This document shows, piece by piece, positions 9,422-20,900 of a DNA stretch of 64,000 nucleotides (the stretch's first letter is position 1; each line of letters begins with the position of its first letter). The DNA comes from Cafeteria roenbergensis (Eukaryota > Sar > Bigyra > Bicosoecida > Cafeteriaceae). The position numbers and the translations under genes were made by a program. The notes beneath the pieces are model-generated. The model was given only the letters and a program-made list of their open reading frames with translations, searched no databases and was not told the DNA's origin. Location: NCBI GenBank assembly GCA_008330645.1, contig VLTN01000011.1:124001-188000 (forward strand), given 5' to 3'.

Positions 9422-11543
9422 ATGGCTGCGGATGCTATCCGGCTCATGACCCGAGGCGATCGGGAGGGCTTCGTGGCGGCGCTGGACGCGGGGCTGGACC
9501 CCAACGCGCTGGCACTGGTGAGAGTGCATCGCTGCACGAACCGCTCGCCCATTTGCTTGCACTGCCTTGTGCGACCTGCCAGTGGGCTTGGCGCTTGTGC
9601 GGGCCGCAGGGCAAAGTGCGCATCCTTGTCGTTGCTTCTCGGGTTGGGGCCGTGTGGGCCGCGGAGGAGCTGCTTCGGCGTGGCGCAGACCCGAACATCG
9701 TGAGCAGCAAGTGCACGTTGGCGCCGCGCGAGGCCGCGCGTCTGGGAGCCATGATGTTTCGTGTGTGTGTTTGTGTGTGTGCTTGGTGCTATGGGGCGCT
9801 GCCCGCCGAGCACCAGTCACGCCTTTGATTGGTTTCGGTTCGCTGCCGCAGTCGGGAAGCGACGTTTTGGCTCATGCGTGCGCGATGGAGGACCCGAGCT
9901 TCGCGTGGCGGCTGATCCGGGAGCATGGGGCGGACCCGACACTGCGCCGCCGCGGTGTGAGGGAGTGTGCTGGCCAGTCTCGGCCGGCTGCTGGCAGAGG
10001 GTGCGGATATCGGGCAGAGCAGCCGCGATTGTGATGCGCTCCTCTTGTGTGGGCGCGCGGTCCTCGCAGAGCCGCCGGACACCGCTGGATAATGCGGCGT
10101 GGTGGGGTCATTTGGAGCTTGCTCGGGAGCTACTGGACCGGGGCTGCCCCATATCAGAGCACAGCATGGTAAGCGTGATTGCCGGACTCCTGTCGGCGCC
10201 ATGGGCAGCGCCCCGCTCGTCGTCGTTATCAATGTGGGTGGGCGGGCTCAAGTCGTGACTGCTGCTCCGTCATGCGCAGGGCGTCCTTCCTGGGCTGGGC
10301 GACATTGTGCATTGCCCGGGCGGGGTATGGCAGGACATGGGCCGGCTGCTCCTAGAGAGAGGCGCGGACGTGACCGCGCGAGACTGGGTGAGCTGCTGGC
10401 ACGGTTTGATGCATGTATGGGTGGTGCATGTTGGCTATGGGTGGGGCGGGTTGGGCCATGGTTTGTCTGCGGCGATCAGGCGTTGAGTGTGCTCGCAGAG
10501 CGGGGCATCGCTGCTCATGCATGCGGCGGACTTCAGCGAGGACATCGCTCCGTTCATGCTTAAGGCGGGCGCGGACCCATCGGTGATCGACCTTGTGAGC
10601 GCGTGGGGTAGAGTTTGGGTGGGGGGGGTGTAGGGGTTGGCGGCGCGGCGCGGCTTGGGATCGCGATCGTCGTCTGGGCGGCGATGGATGGATGCGCGTG
10701 CACTGTGCTGCCCGCAGCATGGAGAGTACGCGCTGCAGCTTGCTGTGTGTCACCGTCTTGAGTACCTGGCCGATGCTTTGGCGCGGTCGGAGCTGCCGAC
10801 CACCGACGTTGAGAGGTTCCTGGAGGTTGTGCGCCAGTGGCGTTGGGATCGTCGTGGCGGGGTGGTGCTGTGGCGTGAGGCGCTGTCGGCCGGCCACAGC
10901 GGCGCGGGAGCGTCGGTGGCGAGGGGGTACGGCTTCGGTCGCCGCGTTTTGGTGGGGCGTGGGCCGGGACGCGTTCGTCCCATTGCACGACGGTGCAATG
11001 GTGTGCATCGACTCGGTCACGATCGTGGCCGTGCTTGCCATGCTTAGCGGCGCCCTCTCTTCGATCTCTGGGCACGGGATGATGGGCCCCGGTCCCGCTA
11101 CCAGCTCTGCCGCGGGTGGGGTGTGTGCTGGCGGGGTGGTGTGGGGACGCGGAGGGTCCCGGCATCGGTCGCTTCAGCCGTGGAGCTCGAGCGTTGGATC
11201 AGGAGTGAGTGCCATTGACACCGGCAGAGCCATCACATCGGGCTTTGCCAGCGCGCACGGTGGGCCCTCTGAGGCAAGCCTTCGGGCTCTGCTTGCGAAC
11301 GCGGAGGCGGAGACCCGCGCTGCCGAGGTCCGTGGCGACGCTGCAGGGGCGCGCCAGTCCCGCGACATGGCGGCTCTGCTGAGGGACACTCTCCTCCGCG
11401 TGGGAGCCGGAGCCGGAGCCGGAGCCGGAGGACCCGCTGCCGGGCCGACGGCGTCATCCCCGGCCGCTCGGGGTCGGTTGGCGGCGGGGCCCGTGCGGCG
11501 ATGGCTGGCCACCAGCCCCGGCTGCAGGAGGTGTCGCCCGTGA
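9422..11543 (+). CDS. Ankyrin-repeat protein, one repeat per exon (3' end uncertain)
   Basis: The start is the ATG at 9422 (MAADAIRLMTRGDREGFVAA). Exons I can place are 9422-9517, 9610-9699, 9852-9956, 10070-10168, 10280-10387 and 10499-10594, then an exon from 10718. All six first exons are multiples of three (30-36 codons) and all their introns are phase 0 with gtgag/gtaag donors. Each encodes one ankyrin-like repeat ending in a hairpin such as LLRRGADPN, IREHGADPT, LLERGADVTARD or LKAGADPSVIDL; exon 4 has TPLDNAAWWGHLELA. Ankyrin repeats bind protein partners; no enzymatic domain is seen. From 10718 the reading frame appears to change between about 10880 and 10960. A helical, Ala-rich region (SLRALLANAEAETRAAEVRG) is still coding-like to a stop at 11541-11543. 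It could be the C-terminus or a separate gene. Confidence 0.68.
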
Positions 11544-11957
11544 GGGCGCCTGGCCCTGTGAGGGCGACGTCCAGGACCCCACTCCGTCGGCGGGGGCCGC
11601 AGGGAGGCTCCGCCGCCAGCGCAACCGGCGGCGACTGGGTGTCGCTTGCGCCTGCCACGGACAGGGCCGCCGCCAGCGCGCGGCGGGCCACAGCGCGCTC
11701 GCAGGCGCACCTGCAGTGATTTGGGCGTGATCTTCGCGGTCCATGCGGGGAGGCCGCGGTTGCGCTGAGCCAAGGGTCTTGGTGGAAGCGGTGCGTGTGA
11801 ATGAGTGGTGCGGTGCCAACACGAGCGGCAGTGGCACCCTGCGCGTCCTGTTGCCGTTTGACTGGACCCCGCACTCGCTGCAGTCGTCTCAAGGCACCTT
11901 CAACGCCAGTCCGGCCCGCTCGCATGGGCGTGCCATCGACTCCCGCCTTCCCCGAGC

Positions 11958-13740
11958 CTGCCACCCGCCCGCGCCGTTGCCCGCGTTGCCATCGAGGTCG
12001 GGCGCAAGATCGCCTTCAAGTTCATTTGCAACGGCGCGGAGTGGAAGTACGATCCAGCGCAGCCGTGAGAAGCGGACGCCTTTTCGGACATCAACAACGT
12101 CGTGCAGGTGCTTCCCTCAGATGTCCCCGCCGCCGCAGCCACCGCCACAACAACGGGCACAGCAGTGGTAACGACCGCGGACGGCTCGGCATCGGGGGCC
12201 TCTGGCGACCACGCCAGCGTCGCCTGCACCGCCGGCTCCCCAGGCAGAGCCCAGGCGCCTTCCGCGCCCGCGGCGGAGCCACCCCTGCCCTCGCCCCGCC
12301 TGCAGGCCATGTCCGAGCCGTTCCTGGCCTGGGCCACGCCCTCGGAGGCCACCAGCGCGGCCCGGCACCTGCCGAGAGTGGACCCTCTCCGCGCCGCACA
12401 GGCCGCCGATGGGCGAATGACCCAGGCAGAGTTCGGGCTCGACCCCGCCGCCCTCATCAGGCAGCAGCAGGCCATCAAGCGGAGCCGCAGCGCGGCCGAG
12501 ATGCGGCGTCTCGGCGAGACGGACGGTTTCGCGTCGGGGGGGGAGGCAGAGCCCTTTGCTCTGCCCGGCTGGCTGCACGACGCGCTGGCAGAGCTTGACA
12601 TGCCGGAGATGGACCCCGATGCGAAGGGGGCAGCAGGGGTGTCCGAGGGGGGACCTCTGGGGGGGGTGGCCGCGCAGCCTGGGCCGCTGGTGGGGCCGGC
12701 GGCGCTGGCAGCAGAGGCAGCTGCTGCCAGCGGCGGCGGCGGCGGCGGCGGCGGCGGCAGCGGCGGTGGCGGCGACGTTGGTCGCGGTGAGAGCGGGGGA
12801 CGCTTCTCCACGCAGAGCTCTGTTGGCCGCGGCGGCGGCGGCGGTCACGGGAGCGAGCATCACAGCGACGTCATGGGTGCAGCCGGGAAGGCTCTCCGCA
12901 GCGCGGTGTCGACTGCTGCGTTTGACAGTGTGTACGGCGGCGTGGGTAGCGGGGGCCTCGGCGGCCTGGGTGGGCCGAACTCGCCCCCGCGGCGAGGATC
13001 CGTTCGGTCGGGCTCCGGCGACCGTTCCAGGTCTGGGCCGGGCGGGCCCGTCGGAGGAGGCGGTGGCGGTGGCGGTGGCGGCCGGCTGAAGCCGAAGCGG
13101 AGGGGGGGCCGGCGGCGCAGGGCTCGTTCCCCGAACTTCGACCTCTCCAGGCGCCTCGCCGAGTCGGTCACCCTAGTGCGGGCACGGACGGAGGGGTTCA
13201 GCGACGACGCCAGCGACAGCCTCGTGTCGGCCGACGAGGCGACGGGCAGAGCCAGCGCGGGCGGCGCAACGGACAGATCCACGCCGGCGGCGACGCCCGA
13301 CGGCGCGTCGCTCGGGCGGGACCGTGCTGGCGGTGCCGGGGGTGCTGCAGCCGCTGGGGGCGGCGATGGCTCCGCGACGGGCCTTGCAACAACGGCGGGA
13401 GCCCCCGTCCAGCTTGGCCAGCCCCCCGGTGGCGGTCCCGACGCAGGGCCCGTGGCTGACGGCGAGGCGGCCTCTGCAGCCGCAGGCGCCGCGGGCATGG
13501 CCGGCGCCCCCCGCGCCCGGCAGGCCAGCCCCGGCGAGACGGGGCCCGAGGCGTCGTCCAGGCGCGAGGGCAAGTTGGTTCTCGCCATGGTGGGCCTGCC
13601 CGCTCGCGGGAAAACGAGCATCGCTTTCAAGCTGCGCCGGCACCTGAACTGGATGGGAATGCGTACTGAGATTTACAACGTCGGGAACTGCAGGCGAAAG
13701 CTCCTCGGCGCCGGGCAGGAACACGGCTTCTTCGACCCTG
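11958..13740 (+). pseudogene. PFKFB: 6-phosphofructo-2-kinase/fructose-2,6-bisphosphatase-like fragment with CBM48-like segment
   Basis: One frame carries an AMPK-beta-type glycogen-binding (CBM48-like) segment: IAFKFICNGAEWKYDPAQP, one interrupted position, then EADAFSDINNVVQV. A long Ala/Gly/Pro-rich linker follows, then KLVLAMVGLPARGKTSIAFK (13573-13632) and the downstream YNVGNCRRK and FFDP. These are the Walker A and adjacent motifs of 6-phosphofructo-2-kinase, which makes fructose 2,6-bisphosphate. Two breaks are visible. A TGA at 12066-12068 lies exactly where one residue is expected in the CBM48 segment. After FFDP (about 13737) all similarity stops: the rest of the kinase and the whole phosphatase are missing, and the sequence becomes the antisense strand of the next gene. 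The 5' end is not resolved. Either a pseudogene or an assembly breakpoint. Confidence 0.66.
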
Positions 13741-16700
13741 CCATGCTGCGGCAGCGCCGGCCTGTGCAGCGGCGGCGTTCGCGGCTGCATCCGCGAATGC
13801 CGTCGGCGCCGCACTCTCCACCGCCGGGGGCAGCGGCACGCGGCCGCTCCAGCGGGCTGACATGGCCTTGGCCGCAGCGCCAGCGGCCGCCTCGCCGCCG
13901 CCTGAGGAGGACGCGTCGCCCCAAGTGAAGGCCACCCCCGCATTGACGCGGGCCAGCACCGGTGGACCGAGCATGGCTCGGTTCGGCCAGTACTCGCCGG
14001 CCAGGCCGCCAGGCGAGCAGGCGGTCGCATGCAGCTCGTAGTCCCCAGCGCGCAACGGAAGGACCGCCCCGGCGTCGAGGGCAGCCAGGCTGCGAGCTGC
14101 TGGCGCTGAGGCGTCGACGCCGGACCCGACCGCCGCCTTGGCCGCCACGAGGGAGACGACGGAGGCGTTGCCCGTCGCTGCCACCTGGGCGCCCAGAGGC
14201 GCGTTGCGCCGCGCTGCTGCCGCCTGCAGGTCGTCCAGCTCCTGCGCGGCGGCAGACGAGAGCGCTCGGGCCCACAGCACCTCCCCTCGAGCCACGGGCG
14301 CGCCGCGAAGCCTGCCCTGGCCGTAGCCGGCGCCGAAGCGGAAGGGCCACGGCCGGGCTGCCAGCACGGACGCCTCCCCCTCCCAGCCACCCGCTGGCTC
14401 CCACGGGTTTCCGTTGGCCAAGTCTGCCGAGCTTGTGGCGGCCGCTCCTGCTCCGGCCGCCCAAGGCAGCTCCACGGCCCCGAGCCCGCCCGCTACCAGC
14501 ACTGCCGCCTGCGCCCCCGCCGGCCACTGCGTGGCGTTGAACGGCTGCGGGGCCCTGGGCCGCATAGAAGCTCGGCGACGCACGCCTGAGCGGCCCCACC
14601 CCATGCCCGGCCCGCCCCCGCCCGCCGCCGAGGCCTCTCCCTCCTCCCACGGCCACGCCCCAGCCTCGCCTGTCCTTGCGCCCCCGGCCAGCCTGCGGGC
14701 CCCGTCGAGGTCGCCCAGCCCGTAGGCGTCCCTCCAGCGCAGCGAGCCCCCCCCGGCGGCCCCAGGATCCGCCCGCGCGTCTGCCAGGGCGGTGGCCTCC
14801 GACGAGTCGATCCCCGCGTGCGAGGCCGCGTATCCGGCTGCGGACGGTGGCACGCGAAGGCCGCTCGCGCCGCCGGCCGGCGTTCGCGCCGCCCCCATCC
14901 CGAGGCCGCCGCCCCCTCGGGCTGGCCAAACTTCCAAGGCGAAGCGGAGCTCGCCGGGCTGCTCGCCGGCGTACGCCCCCGGCGCGAAAGTGGCCAGCGT
15001 TCGGGACGGGGAGGCGAGGCTCTGCCGATGCAAGCAGCGCCGATGCCGGCCAGGGCGACGCGACGGCCGAGCCGTTGGCGGCCGCGCGGCGTGCGGCCGC
15101 GTCCAGCTCTGCGATGGCCGGTCCCTGGACGCCGGCAAGGGTTGTGTCTGTCGCGCTCAGGAGCGACGCGCCGAACGGCGGCGCCCTCGCGTGGGTGACC
15201 GCGGGCAGAGACATGCCTGCGACGGCGGCGAGCTCTCCCGCCGCCGGCGCGCCCGCGAGGCGTGCAGCTGGGTGCACCGCAAGCCCCAGGACGGCCGAGG
15301 GGGAGGAGAGCATCGAGTGCGACGCCGCCGCGCGGTCAGCGTCGTCGTCGATGATGACCACGGTGGCGACGCGCTGCGGCCCGACAGAGGCGCCGCCGGC
15401 CCTGCCGCTGAGCTCCAGCGCGAGCCACGCCGTCTCGTTGCCCTCGACTGCGTCGTCGTCGTGGATGGTGAGGTCGAAGCTGAGCTGCACAACGCCCTCC
15501 TCGAACACCAGCTCGCGGGCTCCCCCGCCGGCCGATGCGCCGCCCGCCTCGTACTGGGCGCCGGCGGATGGGTCCGCGGCCCCGGTGGAGTTGTGCACGA
15601 GCCACCAGCGGGCTGCGACACGGCCCATGCCGCCCCCCGACCGGCGCACGGCCACGCGTAGCCTGCCCTCGTCCTCCCGCACCGCCCACCGCGGGGACGC
15701 CCAGGAGAGCGTCCCGGGGCTGTCACACACGCTGTGGCTAACAGGGAAGCGGTGGCAGCGCCAGCGCCGGTCCAGGCCGGTGCCGCGGTCGCAGGCCAGC
15801 GCCTCGTCCCGCAGCAGCGTCGCGTTGCGCGCCTCGTACCAGGCGTGGGGGCGCCACAGCTCCCAGGTGCGGTTGTACGAGTCGTTGTACAGGCGGGTGT
15901 ACTGCCCCGGCTCCGGGGGCTGCACAAGCGAGGAGGCGCCAACGAGGTCCCTCTCGGCGGGGCTGGAGGATTCGCCGGCAGCGAACCACCCGGACCGCCC
16001 GTCGGGCTCCGCTCCCGCAGAGGCGCCCGCGTTCGCCCCCATGCCCGCGACGTTGGCGAGTGACGCGAGGAACTCGTCCGCCCGCCCCGGGGCCAGCGCC
16101 GAGCCGTTGCCCGCCTGCCCACGGAGGGCCAGCCGGCTGTAGGCGTCGGCCCCCGCAGCCGGCGTGGCAGCCTCGTAGAGAGGCCACATTCCGCGGCGCC
16201 ACCCAGGCCATGTCGGGGTGTAGCCTGCGCCCAGCAGCCTGGCTGCAGCGGCGGAGTGGGGGCCGGGGAGCACCGTGCCCTCTCCTGCGCCGGCGGGTCC
16301 CGACGCTGACGGGTCGACTGCCCCGGTGCCGGACATGCCCCCAACAAAGCCCGGAGCCAGGCCCAGCTCCTCGGGGCTTGGAAAGGCGCCGCCCATGAGC
16401 AGTGCGTCTCCCCAGCCCAGCCCGCCTCCGTCAGCCGCCTCCAGCTCCGCGGCGCCCGCCACGGCTCCTGGCTGCAGCGATAGGTTACGGCCGATGGCGT
16501 GGACTGCCCGTCGCGCCGCGAGTCTTCGCGCGGCCTCGTGGGCGCGCAGCCGCTCCGCCATATCGTACACCGGCTCTGCCTCTTCGAAGTAGAGGTGCGA
16601 GGCGGAGGTGAAGGGGAGACCATGGCTGAGCTCTCGCACCACCTCGTCAAGCGGGAGCGGCAGGTCCCGCGCACGGCGGCCAGAGCGCCGGACCGAGTTG

Positions 16701-17396
16701 AGGAGCGGGTCGGCGCACATGGTGCAGCGCCCCTCGGCCGTGCAGGCGGAGGCAGCGCGGGTCAATGAGCCAGCAGGGGGCGCAGCGGCCTGTGGCTGTG
16801 AGGGCGTAGCCCGCAGCGCAGGCCCTGCACCGCTCCGTGTCGCACTCGCTACAGTGCGCGTCCAGGCCAGGGCATCGTGCCAGCTCGCAGCCCGGACCCT
16901 CCCGGTGTGGCGCGCACTCGCACTCTCCAGTGTGGAAGTCGCAAGTGCCCGCTCCAGAGAAGGCAAGCGGGCACAGCACCCGCGGGAGGCACGGCGCCGT
17001 GGCGTTGTCCCTGAAGTGCGTTGGCCTGCAGCGCTCGCAGGCTTCGCCCTCGTAGCCCTCGAAGCAGAAGCAAGTGCCGGACCGGCGGTCGCAGAGGCCC
17101 GCTCGCTCCGACGTGCAGTGGTGCGCCCCGTCCGCCAGCCCGGGCGTCATGCCCGGGCAAACCTGCCTCGGAGCCACCCCCGCGAAGACGTTGGGCTACG
17201 CGGCGGTGAGCGGGCCGCCGGGGTTGACGCGAAATCGGCGAGGGTTGCTCACCTCACCGTAGCGGCCCACGAACCCGGGGTGGTACGGCTCGAAGATTGC
17301 GGGCGTCAGCAGCGCGCCCTCGTGCACCTCGCGGTACGCAGCCGCGAACGCGAGGCACGCGGCGGCGGCGGCCCAGCGGACACAGGCGGCAGCCAT
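13741..17396 (-). CDS. Secreted EGF / Cys-rich / Calx-beta / PA14 multidomain protein, with apparent frameshifts
   Basis: Exon 1 (17396-17253) encodes a signal peptide (MAAACVRWAAAAACLAFAAA) and RYGE, followed by a 57-nt intron. Exon 2 starts at 17195 with PNVFAGVAPRQVCPG. Next is a laminin/EGF-like Cys-rich stretch (CDRRSGTCFCFEGYEGEACE, CDFHTGECECAPHREGPGCE) and furin-like CxxC repeats. Around 15340-15700 is a Calx-beta domain (LTIHDDDAVEGNE, VATVVIIDDD). Around 13800-14050 is a PA14 domain (GGLAGEYWPNRAMLGPPVL, FTWGDASS, ARWSGRVPLPP), a carbohydrate-binding fold. Several NxT/NxS sites fit a secreted glycoprotein or adhesin. The three parts lie in three frames: one extra base near 16755 and one near 15010 would each explain a shift. 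These may be sequence errors or real lesions. The 3' end is undefined where it meets the PFKFB fragment; no membrane anchor is seen. Confidence 0.7.
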
Positions 17397-17981
17397 GCAG
17401 CAGACCAGGCGTCGGCCGCTCGAGAGCCCCCCCCCCTCAGCGCCGAGCGCTGTCGATTCCCCAGGCTTCCTTGCGCTCCCTTGGCTGGCAGGCCCCGTGA
17501 GGCTGCCTTGGCCGACGGGCGCCGCTGCTGCGCCGGAAGCCGAGGCGTTCGCAGGCACCAGCGCGGCGTGCAAGGACGCTGGGGGGCGCACGATCGGCGG
17601 CGATGCGCGCCAGCTGGCAGTCGGGCTCGCCTGGGTGCGGCCTGGAACCCCCCCGGCCGTCTGGCGCGCCCGTCCGCGAGTTCCTTCGCTGCCCACCGCT
17701 CGCTGCTGCAAACGCCGGCTGAGCTGCGTTCAGTGTGTGCTGGGTTGGGTGGCTGGGATCTGGGATTGGGCTTGGGACTGTGGATTGCGGGTTCGGCGCG
17801 GTTTGTGACGCATTGGCGATGGAATTGCTGGATTGGTTCTTGACGAGTCTGTGGATCGAGTGTGTGGCATGGCGATGCGAGCTATTGCCCTCCCCAACGA
17901 TGTTCATCACGCCTCCACACTGCCAACCAGAAACAAGACGGCAGTCATGCGTCAGCGCTTGCGGCAAGGCGGACGAGACGT
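17397..17981. other. Intergenic, promoter side of the PA14 gene and 3' flank of the NTPase-nuclease gene
   Basis: Both flanking genes are on the minus strand. The 585 bases become visibly less GC-rich from about 17740 towards the NTPase gene. No coding exon, RNA gene or regulatory element can be supported. Confidence 0.5.
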
Positions 17982-20900
17982 TCACTCAAGCTTTCCTGCC
18001 CATTCCTTCATGTCCGATTTCCTTGCCCAGTGCTTGATCGCGGAGCTCAGCCCTTTCAGGAGCTCATCTCCGCTCGAGACACCAACAAAAGGCCCATGGA
18101 ATGCTGGCATGCGAGATTCTTCGCTCGCTGCTCCGGTGGCTGGCTCCGGAGCTCCTTGGTTCAGGGCCTCAACGAGCCTGGCACGCCTTGAACGCGCCGC
18201 CTCTCGAAGTTTTTTGACGGTCGCTGCTGTCACTGTTCGGTTTGTGACAATGATCGTCCAAACGACCAAGGCAGCATCGCCGGAGAATCGGCCCTTGATT
18301 CCACTCACGAGGCCTGGGCAGCTCTCTAGCTGCCTGGTGAAGCCGTCCACAATGCCTCCCACTTTCTCAAGATTCGGGATAGTCTTGTCTTCACGAGCCG
18401 CGCTGGTCTTGACTTGCAATAGCACCAGATGCTGCACGGGCGGGGAGCGCTCGCGGTCTGCCGTGGTCAGAATCACGACGTCAACGCCACTATCGGGCGT
18501 GGGGCCCAGGAAGCTGTCCAACTTCCAGTCGGCAAAGTTCCCTTCCCCTTTCTTGGGCCATTTGACCTGCTCGATGGCGGGCAGCCCGTGCGAGTCGGTG
18601 CGGCCAAGGGCGCGCATAGACTTCCACAGGCTCGCCTTGAGCTCGGCGCTCGGCTGGTGTCCGGCTCCGTTGACGAACACCGTGGACTGTTGTCCGCGCT
18701 TGGCGAACGCGCCTGCCATTGCAGGCTCCGTGGTGGTGCTTCCGATGGTCGGATACCGCAAGTGCACGCGCTGTTCGTACGGCAGCTCGACGTTGGCCTC
18801 CGCCGACAAGAGGATGGCCAGCACACTGGTCCAGCTCGCAGGCGCCCAGAAGGATCCGCTCAAGGTCAGCACTCCCGTGTCGGACAGGGATGAGAGTGTG
18901 CTCTCAACTTCTGTGACTGCTAGCATTTCGCGCTGTTGCCCATGGCTGGAAGCCACGCGCTCGTTGATGGTCGCCACAAGCTCCGCGAAGTCGATCCTCA
19001 CCTCTGTCACAGAGCGCAGACTGTCAGACGCAAGCATGCCGACCACTGACTCTGACTTCAGCCCTGGCCATTTGCGAATCAAGCGATCGTAGAAGATCCG
19101 TGCGATGTCGAGCCGCGCGGGCACCGCGCTGATGTCGCTGCGCATTTTGAAGAGGGGAAGCTCGTTGCTCGTGGGCTTGTTGTCGGCCACCAGCGACCGC
19201 AAGACTCCGCCGTGCTGCAAAACCAATTCTGCAAACCGAAGCCTCGTCGTCTCATCGGAGCTCCACTCGCAAGCCGCACGAAACAGCTTTGGCGCGGCAA
19301 ACTCGGCCCCGATGCACTTGATGGCCTCAGCGAACTCGGCCAAGTGTTGAATTGGCGGCAACGCAGCTTGAGCCGCTAGCTTATCGGAGTGCATGACATA
19401 GTCCTTGAAGTCCTGCCAACGGTAAACCCCGCTGCCTTCGAGCTGCTGAGGGCGATAAAGGAGGTCCCTCATTTGAGCTGCACTTCCCGAAACGTAGTAG
19501 CTCATGTTCCACTTCTGGTCGATAAAGTCTCGAAGCTCCTCCGCAAACTGGCCGCCCTTCTTGTACGGCTCGTCCGCTTCGTCGATGACCAGGAACATGG
19601 ACAGGTTGTGCTCCTGCAGAAACTTGCCTGCCTCCGGTGGCACCGACCACCAGGAGCTGCCGTCCCACTTCCGCGCATCTGGGTCCAAGTCGATTTTCGG
19701 CTTGAACCCTGCGCGCTGAACGGCCCTGTCGATGAGCATCATAAGCGGCGACGCACACCTAAGCCAGGCACTACCGTGCTTCGCCGCTGACTCGTAGAGG
19801 TATGCCGCATGCCCCATGTTAAGATACACTGGCACGATCCTTCTGCTCCCTTCCGGGAGGGATGGGATGCTGGAGAAGACGCCGGCAGCAACAGCACCGG
19901 CTGCAAGCATGGACGTCTTGCCAACTCCGCGCGGGCCGAACACAGCGCGCCCATTCGTCTCTCCAAGTCGATTGGTCGGCTGGGTCAACGCAGCGATATC
20001 CCCAGCCATCCTGCTCGCCAACCACTTTCGGGCCTCGGAACCCGGCCAAAGCAACCACCAGGGCTGCTCCACGGCTTGCGGCACCACAGACAGCTCCTTA
20101 GGCGAGCTGCCAGCCATACGGACGGCAGCAGAGAGGCCGCCAGGCGGCTGCATCTGTGCGAGCACGAAGTCCTCGACCGATTGGTCACCTCGTTCAGGAA
20201 GCTGGGCCGCCGTTGCTTCCAGCAAGTCCTTGTGCACAACGCCAATGGCTTTGTCAAGCTTAGCCAGCACCTTTCCGCGGGACTCTCGCGCCGCGGCCTG
20301 CTCCTCGGCCTCGCGCTTTTCCTTCGCGGCCTGCTCCTCGGCCTCGCGCTTTTCCTTCGCGGCCTGCTCCTCGGCCTCGCGCTTTTCCTTCTCGGCCTGC
20401 TTTTCGGCCTGCTTCTCAGCCCTGGCCAGCAAGGAATCTGCATGCGTCTGCACTGTGGCGAGGGCGGACGGCTTGGCCATGACCTCCGCGAAGCGGCCGG
20501 CCACGGACTGCAGGTGGCCCAGCCGGTGCCACTTGGCCAGCTGCGCCTCGCCGCCGGGCATTTCCAGGGTCACCCTGGCATGCTGAAGCACGGCGTCAAT
20601 GTCGGTGCAGTGGGCGAGCTCCATGCTGGCGGTGCCGAGCCTTCCAAGCAGCTTTACTATGTCCTCGTTGTCGGCAGAGCGGAGCCCCTTGACGGCAGCC
20701 ATTTCCAGAACGAACAGAAAAAAGTCTTGCCCGAGCTCCACCCGCGCTCGAGCGTCCGTCGGCGAGACGGAGGAAAGCGAGAGTGCTCCCAGAGCCAGAC
20801 CAACGGCGTCGCGCCTTGCAGATTCTCTGGGCAGGTGGACAGTAGCCCAACGCTCGGCGTCAGTCGAAAACAGCTGGGAGTCCGTCTCCGACGCCGCGGA

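Noticed and set aside
7508-12068. TGA recoded as a sense codon in this organism
   Set aside because: TGA is the normal stop of GLDH, the ERD2-like gene, SPR, the SR-type gene and the NTPase gene. The three in-frame TGA codons are in decayed genes, and the transposon copies show different residues (Trp, Cys) at two of them.
12065-12111. 47-nt intron removing the TGA in the PFKFB-like gene
   Set aside because: It would delete the conserved INNVV motif and break the frame downstream.
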